Assembly: GCF_009709555.1 (NCBI RefSeq)
Contig: NZ_WJBG01000147.1
Coordinates: 26,747 to 90,746 of the forward strand
Origin: Streptomyces blattellae
GTDB lineage: Bacteria; Actinomycetota; Actinomycetes; Streptomycetales; Streptomycetaceae
Reading direction: 5' to 3'
Length of the DNA stretch: 64,000 nucleotides
A program made the position numbers and the translations under genes. This document shows, in pieces, positions 16,288 to 23,771 of this stretch (positions are counted from its first letter, which is position 1; every line of letters begins with the position of its first letter). The notes beneath the pieces were generated by a model. That model was not told the origin of the DNA. It ran no database searches and saw only the letters and a list, made by a program, of their open reading frames with translations.

Positions 16288-16704
16288 ATGCTCACCCCCG
16301 TCACCGACGCCGACGGCGCCCCCTTCTGGCGCTACGCCGCCCACGGCGAACTCCGCGTCCAGGCCTGCGCCGACTGCGGCGAACCCCGCTTCCCGCCCCG
16401 CCCCTGCTGCCCTGACTGCCAGTCCTTCGCGAGCGAGTGGCGGCAGCTCGGCGGGCACGGGCGCATCTGGTCGTACGTCGTCCCCCACCCGCCCCTGCTG
16501 CCCGACTACGCGGCGCAGGCGCCGTACAACGTCATCGTCGTCGAACTCGCCGACGCGCCCCGCATACGCCTCGTGGGGAACCTGGTCACTCAGGCCGGGG
16601 CGCCGCTCAACTCCCTCTCCCCCGACCGCATTCGCATCGGCGCCAAGGTGCAGGTCGTGTTCACCGGCACCGGCCTGCCGCAGTGGATCCTGGAGCGCCC
16701 ATGA
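16288..16704 (+). CDS. DUF35 OB-fold/zinc-ribbon acyl-CoA-associated protein
   Basis: 138 residues. The N-terminal helix (FWRYAAHGELRVQAC) is followed by a rubredoxin-like zinc ribbon, CADCGEPRFPPRPCCPDC, then an OB-fold with GHGRIWSYVVPH and IRIGAKVQVVF. Proteins of this family bind thiolase or Ltp proteins, steady the complex and handle CoA substrates. AGGAG precedes the ATG, and the stop overlaps the next start as ATGA. Its place right behind the thiolase argues for a physical complex. Confidence 0.88.
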   Translation: MLTPVTDADGAPFWRYAAHGELRVQACADCGEPRFPPRPCCPDCQSFASEWRQLGGHGRIWSYVVPHPPLLPDYAAQAPYNVIVVELADAPRIRLVGNLVTQAGAPLNSLSPDRIRIGAKVQVVFTGTGLPQWILERP

Positions 16705-17474
16705 GCCTCACCCGCACGACCGACAAGGACACCGGCGTCGCGGTCGTCACCCTCGACCGGCCGGACCGGCTCAACGCTATCGATCTGGCCATGGTCGCCG
16801 AACTGCACGATGCCTGGGGGGAGTTGCGGTTCGACGACTCGGTGCGGGCCGTCGTCCTCACCGGTGCCGGGGAGCGGGCGTTCTGCACCGGGATCGACCG
16901 GGACTCGGTCGTGCCGCAGCCGGACTCGCCGTACATGACGGACGATCCGCTGCTGCGTATCGGGCCGAAGGCGAACGACCTGTGGAAACCGGTGATCGCG
17001 GCCGTGCGGGGCATGGCCTGCGGCGGCGCCTTCTATCTCCTCGGCGAGTCCGACTTCCTCGTCGCCGACCGGACCGCCACGTTCTTCGACCCGCACACCG
17101 GGTACGGGATGGTCAGCGCGTACGAGTCGGTGCTGATGGCACAGCGGATGCCGTACGGGGAGGCCGCGCGGATGGCGCTGATGGGGACCGCCGAGCGGAT
17201 CTCCGCCCAGCGCGCCTACGACATCGGGCTCGTCTCCGAACTCACGGAACCTGGAGGGGCGTTGGCGGCGGCGACCGAGTGCGCCACGGTGCTCGCCGGG
17301 TACCCGGCGCAGGCGGTCCAGGGGACCGTACGGGCGCTGTGGGCGGCCCGGGAGGGGGTCGTGGCCCAGGGGTTCGCGCAGGCGCCGTATCTCGTCGCGC
17401 TCGGCAATCTGCCGGGCGAGCGGCAGGCGGAGCTGTTCGCCGGGCGGCGGGGCGGGGAATTCCGGCTGCGCTGA
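16701..17474 (+). CDS. Enoyl-CoA hydratase/isomerase family protein
   Basis: 257 residues with the crotonase fold: VAVVTLDRPDRLNAIDLAM, GAGERAFCTGIDRDS (oxyanion loop near residues 55-70) and AVRGMACGGAFYLLGESDFLVAD (second oxyanion site). The usual catalytic Glu pair is not obvious after the GGAFY segment (DPHTGYGMVSAYES), so reactions other than simple hydration are possible. Last gene of the operon, translationally coupled to DUF35. Followed by a 14-bp minisatellite. Confidence 0.87.
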   Translation: MSLTRTTDKDTGVAVVTLDRPDRLNAIDLAMVAELHDAWGELRFDDSVRAVVLTGAGERAFCTGIDRDSVVPQPDSPYMTDDPLLRIGPKANDLWKPVIAAVRGMACGGAFYLLGESDFLVADRTATFFDPHTGYGMVSAYESVLMAQRMPYGEAARMALMGTAERISAQRAYDIGLVSELTEPGGALAAATECATVLAGYPAQAVQGTVRALWAAREGVVAQGFAQAPYLVALGNLPGERQAELFAGRRGGEFRLR

Positions 17475-17481
17475 GCCGACG

Positions 17482-17560
17482 CCACATGACGGTGGCCACA
17501 TGACGGTGGACATGACGGTGGCCACATGACGGTGGCCACATGGCCGTGGCCACATGGCGG
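17482..17560. repeat. 14-bp minisatellite, about six units
   Basis: CCACATGACGGTGG and variants repeated head to tail right after the hydratase stop, the third unit shortened by 2 bp and the last two changed to ATGGCCG/ATGGCGG. The 207-bp gap to afsK holds nothing else that I can identify. Confidence 0.85.
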
Positions 17561-17681
17561 GGCCCGCCGACCGGGCGTAGCGTTCGCCGTGAGAGCGGTA
17601 CACGCGCTCTCTCCGAAGCGACGGCCGCCGTCCGGAACGACCCTTCCGTGCGCCCGGTACGACGGCCGTCCCGGGCCGCTC

Positions 17682-20060
17682 TCAGGCGGTTCTCGCCGTC
17701 CCCGTCCCCTTCTCCGCGTCCAGTGCGTACACACACCTGTCCTTGCTGCACGCGTACACCACGCCGTCCCGCACCACCGGCGACCCGGTGATCTCCCCAC
17801 CGGTCGCCAGCTTCCACCGCAGCCGCCCGTCGTCGGCCTTGAGCGTATAGAGCAGGTGGTCGGTGGAGCCGAAGTGGATACGCCCCTCCGCCACGGACGG
17901 CGCCCCCACGACGTCGCCGCCCGCCTGGAAGCGCCACTTGGGCGTGCCGGTGACCGCGTCGAGGGTGTAGAGCCCCTTGCCGCTGCCCACGTGGACATGT
18001 CCCGCGGCCACCAGTACCGGCTCGATGGAGGCGCGGGACTCCGTCGCGATGCGCCAGCGGTCGCGGCCGTCGGTGGCGTCGAGGGCGTAGACCGTGCCGA
18101 GGTAGTCGGCGAGGTAGATCCCGCCGCCGGTGACGGCCGGGCCGGGGACGAAGGTGGGCGGGCAGAGGAAGGCCGCCGGGGCCTCGAAGTGCCAGCGGAC
18201 ATGGCCGGAGGTCACGTCGACGGCGAGGACGCGCGTCCCGGCGGAGACGTACACGAATCCGTCGTGGGCCCGCGCCACCCGCACCGGAACGCCGCCGCAG
18301 GAGGCCGCGTCGCCGATCGGGTACGACCAGCGCTCGTCGCCGGTGCGGGCGTCCAGGGCGCGCAGCCGGGCGTCCTGCCAGACGAAGACCGTGCCGTCGT
18401 ACAGCGCGGGCCCGGCCTCCGGGGACTCGAAGTCGGTCTGGGCGCCGGTGATCTCCCACAGCTTCTGCCCGTTCGAGGCCTCCCACGCCTGGACGCCGCC
18501 GCCGCGCGTGCCGGTGATCACCGTGCCGCGGCCGGCCTTGAGGGAGTACACCCAGGCGTCGGTGGACAGCCGCCACAGGTCGGCGCCCTCCCGGGCTTCG
18601 AGGGCGTACAGGGTGGGCCCGTCGGAGGCGTGGATACGGCCGTCCGCGACCGCCATCGACCACGCGACGTCCCGGGTCTTGAAACGGCGGCGGCCGGTGG
18701 CCACGTCGAGGGCGTGCACCTCGAAGGAGGTGACGTAGACGAGGTCGCCGGAGACGGACGGGGTGCCCCATACGTCGTTCGACATGCGGAAGCGCCAGGG
18801 GCGCCAGCCGGCCGCGTTCTCCGGGGGTGCGGGCGGCGGTGCGGGCACTGCGGGGCCCACGGCCGGGCCGGTGCCGTTGACGCCGGGGCGGGGGCGGGAC
18901 CAGGAGGCGACCAGGCCGGCCTCCGGAGGGGGTGCCTTCACGGCGGCGGCGCGGGCGTCGGCGACGCGCGGACCGGGCCCGATCGGCACCGCGGCACCGG
19001 CCAGCCGTACGGGACCGGTGTCGGGGGCGCCGACCGGAGCGGGGACGGGCGCCGGGACGAACGGGTCGTGCGCGGGCGGATGCGGGGGCAGGGGTGGGGG
19101 CGGATGCGGCACTGCGGCCCGGCCGCCGCTGCGGCCCGAGCCGGGGGTGGACCTGGTCGGCGGGCGACCGTTGCGGCGGGCCTCGATCAGGCTCACCGCC
19201 CGCTCGGGCAGCCACGCCGACGCCGTACCGCTGTCGTCGGAACCGGAGCCGAAGAGATGGGGGGCCAGCTGGGCCTGGAGGTCGGCCGGGTTGGGTCTGC
19301 CGGTGGCCTCCATCTGCATGCAGGACTCGATGAGGGGGCGCAGCTCCTGCGGGAGGCCTTCGAGGTCCGGGCCCTCGCGCAGGAGCATGAAGACGGTCTC
19401 GACCGGGTTGGCGCCGTGGAAGGGGGCGTGTCCGGTGGCGGCGAAGACGAGCATCGAGCCCAGCGAGAAGACGTCACTCGCGCCGGTCACGCTCCGCGAG
19501 TCCTTGGCCTGCTCCGGCGACATGTAGGCGGGCGTCCCGACGGCGACGTTGGTCATCGTCAAACGGGTGTTCGATACGCCGGAGGCGATACCGAAGTCGA
19601 TGACCCGGGGGCCGTCCTCGACCACGAGGACGTTCGACGGCTTCAGGTCACGGTGGACCAGGCCCGCGCCGTGGATGGACTGCAGCGCCTCCGCCACACC
19701 CGCCGCGAGCCAGCGGACCGCCTGGGCCGGGAGGGGCCCGCACTCGTTCACTATCTCTTCGAGCGAGGGCGCGGGCACATACGCGGTGGCCAGCCAGGGC
19801 ACGGCCGCACGCGGGTCGGCGTCGACCACGGCCGCCGTGTAGAAACCGGAGACCGCCCGTGCCGCCTCGACCTCGCGCGTGAAGCGGACGCGGAAGAGCT
19901 GGTCCTCGGCCAGCTCCGTCCGGACCGTCTTGATCGCCACGCGCCGGCCCGAAGCCGAGCGCGCGAGATAGACCAGCCCCATGCCGCCGGCACCCAGCCG
20001 TCCCAGCACCTCGAACGGCCCGATCCGCCGCGGATCGTGCTGCGTCAGCTGATCCACCAC
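17682..20060 (-). CDS. afsK: AfsK serine/threonine protein kinase with PQQ/beta-propeller domain
   Basis: 792 residues from GTG 20060 (start MVDQLTQHDPRR), with GGAGG 10 bp upstream. Kinase motifs: glycine loop LGAGGMGLVYLA (22-33), Lys44, HRDLKPSN (136-143, catalytic Asp138), DFG (155-157), and Thr168 in the activation loop, the residue reported as the AfsK autophosphorylation site. There is no transmembrane helix. A Pro/Ala-rich linker (about 270-360) joins a C-terminal propeller of PQQ-like repeats (YVTSFEVHALDVATGRR, VYVSAGTRVLAVDVTSG, HVHVGSGKGLYTLDAVTG). AfsK phosphorylates AfsR to raise secondary metabolism; AfsK is known to respond to S-adenosylmethionine and to be inhibited by KbpA. 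Confidence 0.92.
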   Translation of the reverse strand: MVDQLTQHDPRRIGPFEVLGRLGAGGMGLVYLARSASGRRVAIKTVRTELAEDQLFRVRFTREVEAARAVSGFYTAAVVDADPRAAVPWLATAYVPAPSLEEIVNECGPLPAQAVRWLAAGVAEALQSIHGAGLVHRDLKPSNVLVVEDGPRVIDFGIASGVSNTRLTMTNVAVGTPAYMSPEQAKDSRSVTGASDVFSLGSMLVFAATGHAPFHGANPVETVFMLLREGPDLEGLPQELRPLIESCMQMEATGRPNPADLQAQLAPHLFGSGSDDSGTASAWLPERAVSLIEARRNGRPPTRSTPGSGRSGGRAAVPHPPPPLPPHPPAHDPFVPAPVPAPVGAPDTGPVRLAGAAVPIGPGPRVADARAAAVKAPPPEAGLVASWSRPRPGVNGTGPAVGPAVPAPPPAPPENAAGWRPWRFRMSNDVWGTPSVSGDLVYVTSFEVHALDVATGRRRFKTRDVAWSMAVADGRIHASDGPTLYALEAREGADLWRLSTDAWVYSLKAGRGTVITGTRGGGVQAWEASNGQKLWEITGAQTDFESPEAGPALYDGTVFVWQDARLRALDARTGDERWSYPIGDAASCGGVPVRVARAHDGFVYVSAGTRVLAVDVTSGHVRWHFEAPAAFLCPPTFVPGPAVTGGGIYLADYLGTVYALDATDGRDRWRIATESRASIEPVLVAAGHVHVGSGKGLYTLDAVTGTPKWRFQAGGDVVGAPSVAEGRIHFGSTDHLLYTLKADDGRLRWKLATGGEITGSPVVRDGVVYACSKDRCVYALDAEKGTGTARTA

Positions 20061-20318
20061 TTGCCTGCCACCTCCCCGTACGAGCCGCGTCATTCCACAT
20101 ATGTACGCGACCGAAGTGCAGCGTCTCACCACCGCACCGCCTCGGCGGCACGCACCCTGATTCTTCCTGTCCCGGGCACTGGTTGCGAACCCGGGGGCGG
20201 AATCGGGGTGTCTTGGGGCAAAAACACAGCGCCCTGGGACAAAAACACAGGTCCCGCTCCGCGCAAAGGCCCCTTTCGCATGCTGGACGCGGCATCTCGG
20301 CGAGGAATCAACGTCGGA
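20061..20318. other. Gap between afsK and the VOC gene with a repeated 13-mer
   Basis: 258 bp. The element GGCAAAAACACAG / GACAAAAACACAG occurs twice (about 20217-20250). The second copy is flanked by GGGAC and GTCCC, giving a small hairpin. It could belong to the afsK promoter region or be the end of the VOC transcript. No gene seen. Confidence 0.5.
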
Positions 20319-21062
20319 TCAGCGTTGCAGCAGCGCGAAGGACGCGCCCTGATTGTCCGTGACAACGGCCACCCTGCCGTATGACGCGTCGAAAGGGGGT
20401 GCCTGTACGCGTCCGCCGAGCCGCCGCACCGCTTCGAGTACGGCGTCGCAGTCGGCGGTGCCGAAGTGGACGAGGAGGTGGGGCGGCATCTGGGGCGGGA
20501 AGACGTCGGAGACGGGCGCGCGGCCGAAGTCGGGCGTGGCGTCCGGCCCGAACAGGGCGTCGGTGAACAGACCGCCGTAGAAGTGGTCGGCACGCTCCGT
20601 GTCCCGCGTATACAGCTCGGTCCAGGCGAAGGTGCCGGGCTCGTGCCGCCTGCCGAAGCCCCGGTGCGAGGCCGCCTGCCAGAGGCCGAAGACGGCACCC
20701 TCCGGGTCGGCGACCAGCGCGGCCCTGCCCAGGTCAGCGACGTGCAGGGGCGCGGTGACGATCTGGCCGCCGGCCATCTGGACCCGCACGGCCAGCGCCT
20801 GAGCGTCCGGCGTCGCGAAGTACACCGTCCACACGGTGGGCATACGGCCGTCCGCCTTGCGCGCGAGCGCGGCGACGGGGGCGCCGTCGCGAAGGGCCCA
20901 GACGGAGCCGCCGTGCGCCGCCGGCTGGTCTTCGAAGGTCCACCCGAACAGTTCGCCGTAGAACCGCTTGCCCGCCGCCACGTCGGGCAGCTGGGCCTCG
21001 ACCCAGCACGCGACGCCCTCGCCGTATGCCTCTTCGCCCGCGGATGCCCTGTTTTCGGCCAT
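20319..21062 (-). CDS. kbpA: VOC (glyoxalase-like) protein in the kbpA position
   Basis: 247 residues made of two vicinal-oxygen-chelate repeats: residues about 18-125 (VACWVEAQLPDVAAGKRFYGELFGW to DPEGAVFGLWQ) and 140-247 (FAWTELYTRDTERADHFYGGLF to DNQGASFALLQR). Metal ligands are not clearly conserved, so it may bind a ligand or a protein rather than catalyse. KbpA, the AfsK-binding inhibitor of S. coelicolor, is about 252 residues and encoded next to afsK. This gene has the same length and sits directly upstream of afsK on the same strand. The identity rests on position and size, hence the moderate confidence. Confidence 0.6.
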   Translation of the reverse strand: MAENRASAGEEAYGEGVACWVEAQLPDVAAGKRFYGELFGWTFEDQPAAHGGSVWALRDGAPVAALARKADGRMPTVWTVYFATPDAQALAVRVQMAGGQIVTAPLHVADLGRAALVADPEGAVFGLWQAASHRGFGRRHEPGTFAWTELYTRDTERADHFYGGLFTDALFGPDATPDFGRAPVSDVFPPQMPPHLLVHFGTADCDAVLEAVRRLGGRVQAPPFDASYGRVAVVTDNQGASFALLQR

Positions 21063-21184
21063 ACCGTCAACGTATCGGGCTCGCGCGCACCGCGCAGACC
21101 AGGCACACCACCCGCTCCGCCCCTGTGCACCCCATTTGCAGTCGGCCGAATCGCGCTCCGATCACCCCTCGGTAAGCTGACGAC

Positions 21185-21832
21185 ATGACAGGACAAGTGC
21201 GTACCGTCGACGGCCGCGTGGCCGGCCGGCGTGGGCAGGCGACCCGGCAGAAGCTGCTCGACTGCCTCAGCGAGATGCTCAGCTCCTCCCCGTACCGGGA
21301 CGTCAAAGTCATCGATGTCGCCCGGAAGGCGGGGACTTCGCCCGCGACCTTCTATCAGTACTTCCCGGACGTCGAAGGCGCCGTCCTGGAGATCGCCGAG
21401 CAAATGGCCACCGACGGCGGCCAGTTGACCGAACTCCTTGAGGGCCGCTCATGGGTCGGCAAGGCCGGCTGGCAGACCGCGCAGGAACTCGTGGACGGTT
21501 TCCTGGAGTTCTGGCGCAAGCACGACGCGATCCTCAGGGTCGTCGATCTCGGTGCAGCCGAGGGCGACAAACGGTTCTACAAGATCCGCATGAAGATCCT
21601 GAACTCGGTGAACAACTCCCTGGTCGACGCCGTCGCCGAACTCCAGTCCAAGGGCAGGGTCGACAAGGACGTGAACCCGGCCGCGGTCGCCGGTTCGCTG
21701 GTCGCGATGCTCGCGGCCGTGGCCTCGCACCAGAAGGGCTTCCAGACGTGGGGCGTCAAGCAGGCTGAACTCAAGCCGAATCTGGCGCTGTTGGTGCACC
21801 TGGGCGTGACGGGCAGGAAGCCGACGAAGTAA
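21185..21832 (+). CDS. TetR family transcriptional regulator
   Basis: 215 residues. The N-terminal helix-turn-helix reads ATRQKLLDCLSEML, then YRDVKVIDVARKAGTSPATFYQYFPDVEGAV (residues 18-62), followed by an all-helical ligand domain with EFWRKHDAILRVVDLGAAEGDKRFY. It is divergent from the VOC gene by 122 bp. It is the only TetR-type gene in the window and so a candidate for the protein that reads the 14 CTGACG-N3-CGTCAG sites. However, its own promoter has only a half-site (CTGACG at 21177-21182, abutting its ATG), so this link is weak. Its ligand is unknown; acyl-CoA is a reasonable guess. Confidence 0.85.
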   Translation: MTGQVRTVDGRVAGRRGQATRQKLLDCLSEMLSSSPYRDVKVIDVARKAGTSPATFYQYFPDVEGAVLEIAEQMATDGGQLTELLEGRSWVGKAGWQTAQELVDGFLEFWRKHDAILRVVDLGAAEGDKRFYKIRMKILNSVNNSLVDAVAELQSKGRVDKDVNPAAVAGSLVAMLAAVASHQKGFQTWGVKQAELKPNLALLVHLGVTGRKPTK

Positions 21833-21924
21833 CGCCGGTCCACGGGTTCGCACTCGGGCGCCAAGTCCTGTCTGGCAGGCGGCGGTTCACTGCGGTGGGC
21901 CGCCGCTTGCCGCGCCACCCCGAA

Positions 21925-21976
21925 GGGGCGCGGGGCTGTGTCGATAGGCGGCTCCGCCGCGCGGGCGCGACCAGCG
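21925..21976. repeat. Dispersed intergenic repeat, copy 1
   Basis: About 52 bp beginning AGGGGCGCGGGGCTGTGTCG and ending GCGACCAGC. It matches 49097-49148 with few differences. It is the kind of GC-rich short repeat scattered through Streptomyces intergenic regions. It lies between the TetR gene and the Lrp gene (convergent). Confidence 0.75.
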
Positions 21977-22027
21977 ATGACGCGTGCCACAGACGATCGA
22001 GCGTATCGCGGCACTCCCAGCGGAGCG

Positions 22028-22477
22028 TCAGGGCAGCGGCCGGTCCCTGACGACGTGCTTCATCACCAGCGTGGACGTCAGCCGCTGCACCCCCGGCAGC
22101 GTGGCCAGCCGCTCGTCGTACAGCCGCTGGAAGGCCACCAGGTCCGCCGTGACGACCCGCAGCAGGTAGTCGGGGTCGCCGAACAGCCGCTGCGCCTGAA
22201 GTACGTGCTCCACGTCGCTCAGCGCCCGCTCGAACTCGGCGACCGTGTCCCGGTCCTCCTGCCGCATCGACACGAAGACCAGCGCCTCGAAGTTCAGCCC
22301 CACCGCCGCCGGATCGACGACGGCCCGGTACCCCTGGATCGCCCCGGCCCGCTCCAGCTCCCGCAGCCGCCGGTGACACGGCGAGACGCTCAGCCGCACC
22401 CGCTCGGCCAGCTCGGTGACGGTCAGCCGCCCGTCCTGCTGGAGCTCGGCAAGAATCTTCCGATCTACGTCATCCAC
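22028..22477 (-). CDS. Lrp/AsnC family regulator
   Basis: 149 residues. The N-terminal winged helix MDDVDRKILAELQQDGRLTV, then LAERVRLSVSPCHRRLRELE (HTH) is followed by the RAM effector domain (FEALVFVSMRQED, VLQAQRLFGDPDYLLRVVTAD). It is divergent from a LysE-type exporter with an 82-bp shared promoter, the standard arrangement in which an Lrp-like protein activates export of an amino acid when its level rises. Confidence 0.92.
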   Translation of the reverse strand: MDDVDRKILAELQQDGRLTVTELAERVRLSVSPCHRRLRELERAGAIQGYRAVVDPAAVGLNFEALVFVSMRQEDRDTVAEFERALSDVEHVLQAQRLFGDPDYLLRVVTADLVAFQRLYDERLATLPGVQRLTSTLVMKHVVRDRPLP

Positions 22478-22559
22478 GAGGCAGATCTTCCCTCACATTC
22501 ACCCGTGACGGGCAAATTTAAGGAACACTTTCGGGCCGTTCCCGCCTAATGTCCCCGCC

Positions 22560-23180
22560 ATGGACCCCGGAACGCTGATTTCTTTCCTCGCCGTCGTCCT
22601 GCTGCTGGTGTGCGTACCGGGCGCCGACTGGGCGTACGTGATCTCAGCGGGCCTGCGCGGCCGTTCCGCCCTGCCCGCGGTGGCGGGCCTGGTCGCCGGT
22701 TACGCCCTGCACACGGCTCTGGCGACGGCCGGCCTCGCGGTGCTGGTGGGCGGGTCGCCGGGCCTGCTGACCGCACTGACGGTGGCGGGGGCGGGGTACC
22801 TGGTGTGGCTGGGGTGGGGAGTGCTGCGGAATCCAGGGGTGCCGGGGGCGGGCCGGGCGGTGGCGGCCAGTCGCGGCCGGGTCTTTCTGCGCGGCGCCAC
22901 GATCAGCGGGCTGAACCCCAAGGGGCTGCTGCTGTATCTGTCGGTGCTGCCGCAGTTCCTGGTGACCGGCGCCGGACAGCTGCCGGTGCCGGTGCAGACG
23001 GCCACGCTCGGCGTCCTGCACATGGCGTGCTGCGCGGCCGTCTATCTGACGGTCGGTGTCACGGCCCGCGCGGTCCTCGGCGCCCGCCCGGCAGCGGCCC
23101 GCGCGGTCACCCGTACCTCGGGCGCGGCGATGCTGGGAATCGGCGCGTTTCTGCTGGTGCAGCGGCTGGCGACGCTTTAG
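22560..23180 (+). CDS. LysE/RhtB family amino-acid exporter
   Basis: 206 residues with six hydrophobic segments typical of LysE: start PGTLISFLAVVLLLVCVPGADWAYVI, then GYALHTALATAGLAVL and FLRGATISGLNPKGLLLYLSVLPQF. Exports amino acids or analogues through the membrane. Probably controlled by the divergent Lrp-like gene. The 3' end runs into a 13-bp tandem repeat. Confidence 0.92.
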   Translation: MDPGTLISFLAVVLLLVCVPGADWAYVISAGLRGRSALPAVAGLVAGYALHTALATAGLAVLVGGSPGLLTALTVAGAGYLVWLGWGVLRNPGVPGAGRAVAASRGRVFLRGATISGLNPKGLLLYLSVLPQFLVTGAGQLPVPVQTATLGVLHMACCAAVYLTVGVTARAVLGARPAAARAVTRTSGAAMLGIGAFLLVQRLATL

Positions 23181-23228
23181 GGGTCGTCGTAAGGGGTCGT
23201 CGTAAGGGGTCGTCGTAAGGGGTCGTCT
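23179..23228. repeat. 13-bp tandem repeat after lysE-like gene
   Basis: AGGGGTCGTCGTA repeated three times plus a partial copy, beginning within the stop codon of the exporter gene and running to the hairpin at 23228-23255. Confidence 0.85.
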
Positions 23229-23255
23229 TCAGGATCATCGTCGTACGATCCTGAA
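23228..23255. terminator. Short hairpin at converging gene ends
   Basis: TTCAGGATC (23228-23236) pairs with GATCCTGAA (23247-23255). It overlaps the last codons of the leftward nitroreductase gene and follows the exporter, so it can serve both transcripts. Confidence 0.55.
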
Positions 23256-23771
23256 CACCCGGATCTCGCGCTCCACCCGCGCCTGATACGCCGCATACGG
23301 CGGCCAGAACTCCAGCACCGCCTTCCAGGCCGCCGCCCGCTCCTCCCCCTCCAGCAGCCGGGCCCGGACCGGAATGTCCTGCCCCTTCCAGCTGACCTCG
23401 GCGTCGGGACGGGCGAGGAGGTTGTGGGTCCAGGCGGGGTGATCAGTGCGTCCGAAGTTGGAGCCGACGAGGATCCAGCTGCGCCCGCCGTCCTGCGGCA
23501 TACAGGCGAGCGGCGTACGACGGGCCAGCCCGCTCTTCGCCCCCGTCGAGGTCAGGATCACCCCCGGCAGCATCCGCGCGCTCAGCAGCACCTTGCCGCG
23601 GGTGAGCCGGTGGACGGCACGGTCCAGCGCGGGCACGACATGCGGGGCGACCTTGGCGAAGCCCGGCGTGGACGACACCTTCTGCACGAACCGCACGCCG
23701 AACCGCGTGACGCGCGCTCCGGCCTGCGTGAACCGCGCTCCGACCTGCGTGAACCGCACCCCCACGCCCAT
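23235..23771 (-). CDS. Nitroreductase family deazaflavin(F420)-dependent oxidoreductase
   Basis: 178 residues from ATG 23771, which overlaps the dehydrogenase stop (TGATG) and has GGGGAGG upstream. The Ddn-like core is clear: RMLPGVILTSTGAKSGLARRTPLACM, then WILVGSNFGRTDHPAWTHNLLARPDAEV. Such split-barrel proteins reduce substrates with F420H2. The first 25 residues are an unusual repeat of RFTQVGA-like heptads, possibly an amphipathic helix. Coupled to an acyl-CoA dehydrogenase, so it may reduce an enone or quinone intermediate, or recycle electrons, in the same pathway. Confidence 0.88.
   Translation of the reverse strand: MGVGVRFTQVGARFTQAGARVTRFGVRFVQKVSSTPGFAKVAPHVVPALDRAVHRLTRGKVLLSARMLPGVILTSTGAKSGLARRTPLACMPQDGGRSWILVGSNFGRTDHPAWTHNLLARPDAEVSWKGQDIPVRARLLEGEERAAAWKAVLEFWPPYAAYQARVEREIRVFRIVRR

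Noticed and set aside
20041..20052. GCGTCAGCTGATC near the afsK start as an operator half-site
   Set aside because: Inside the coding sequence and without the second arm at 3-bp spacing.
17526..20384. 952-codon open frame on the plus strand opposite afsK
   Set aside because: Antisense shadow from high-GC codon use; the afsK reading has complete kinase motifs.
21177..21191. Operator of the 14-site family at the TetR start
   Set aside because: Only one half-site matches well; the second half has 4 of 6 bases and lies inside the coding start.
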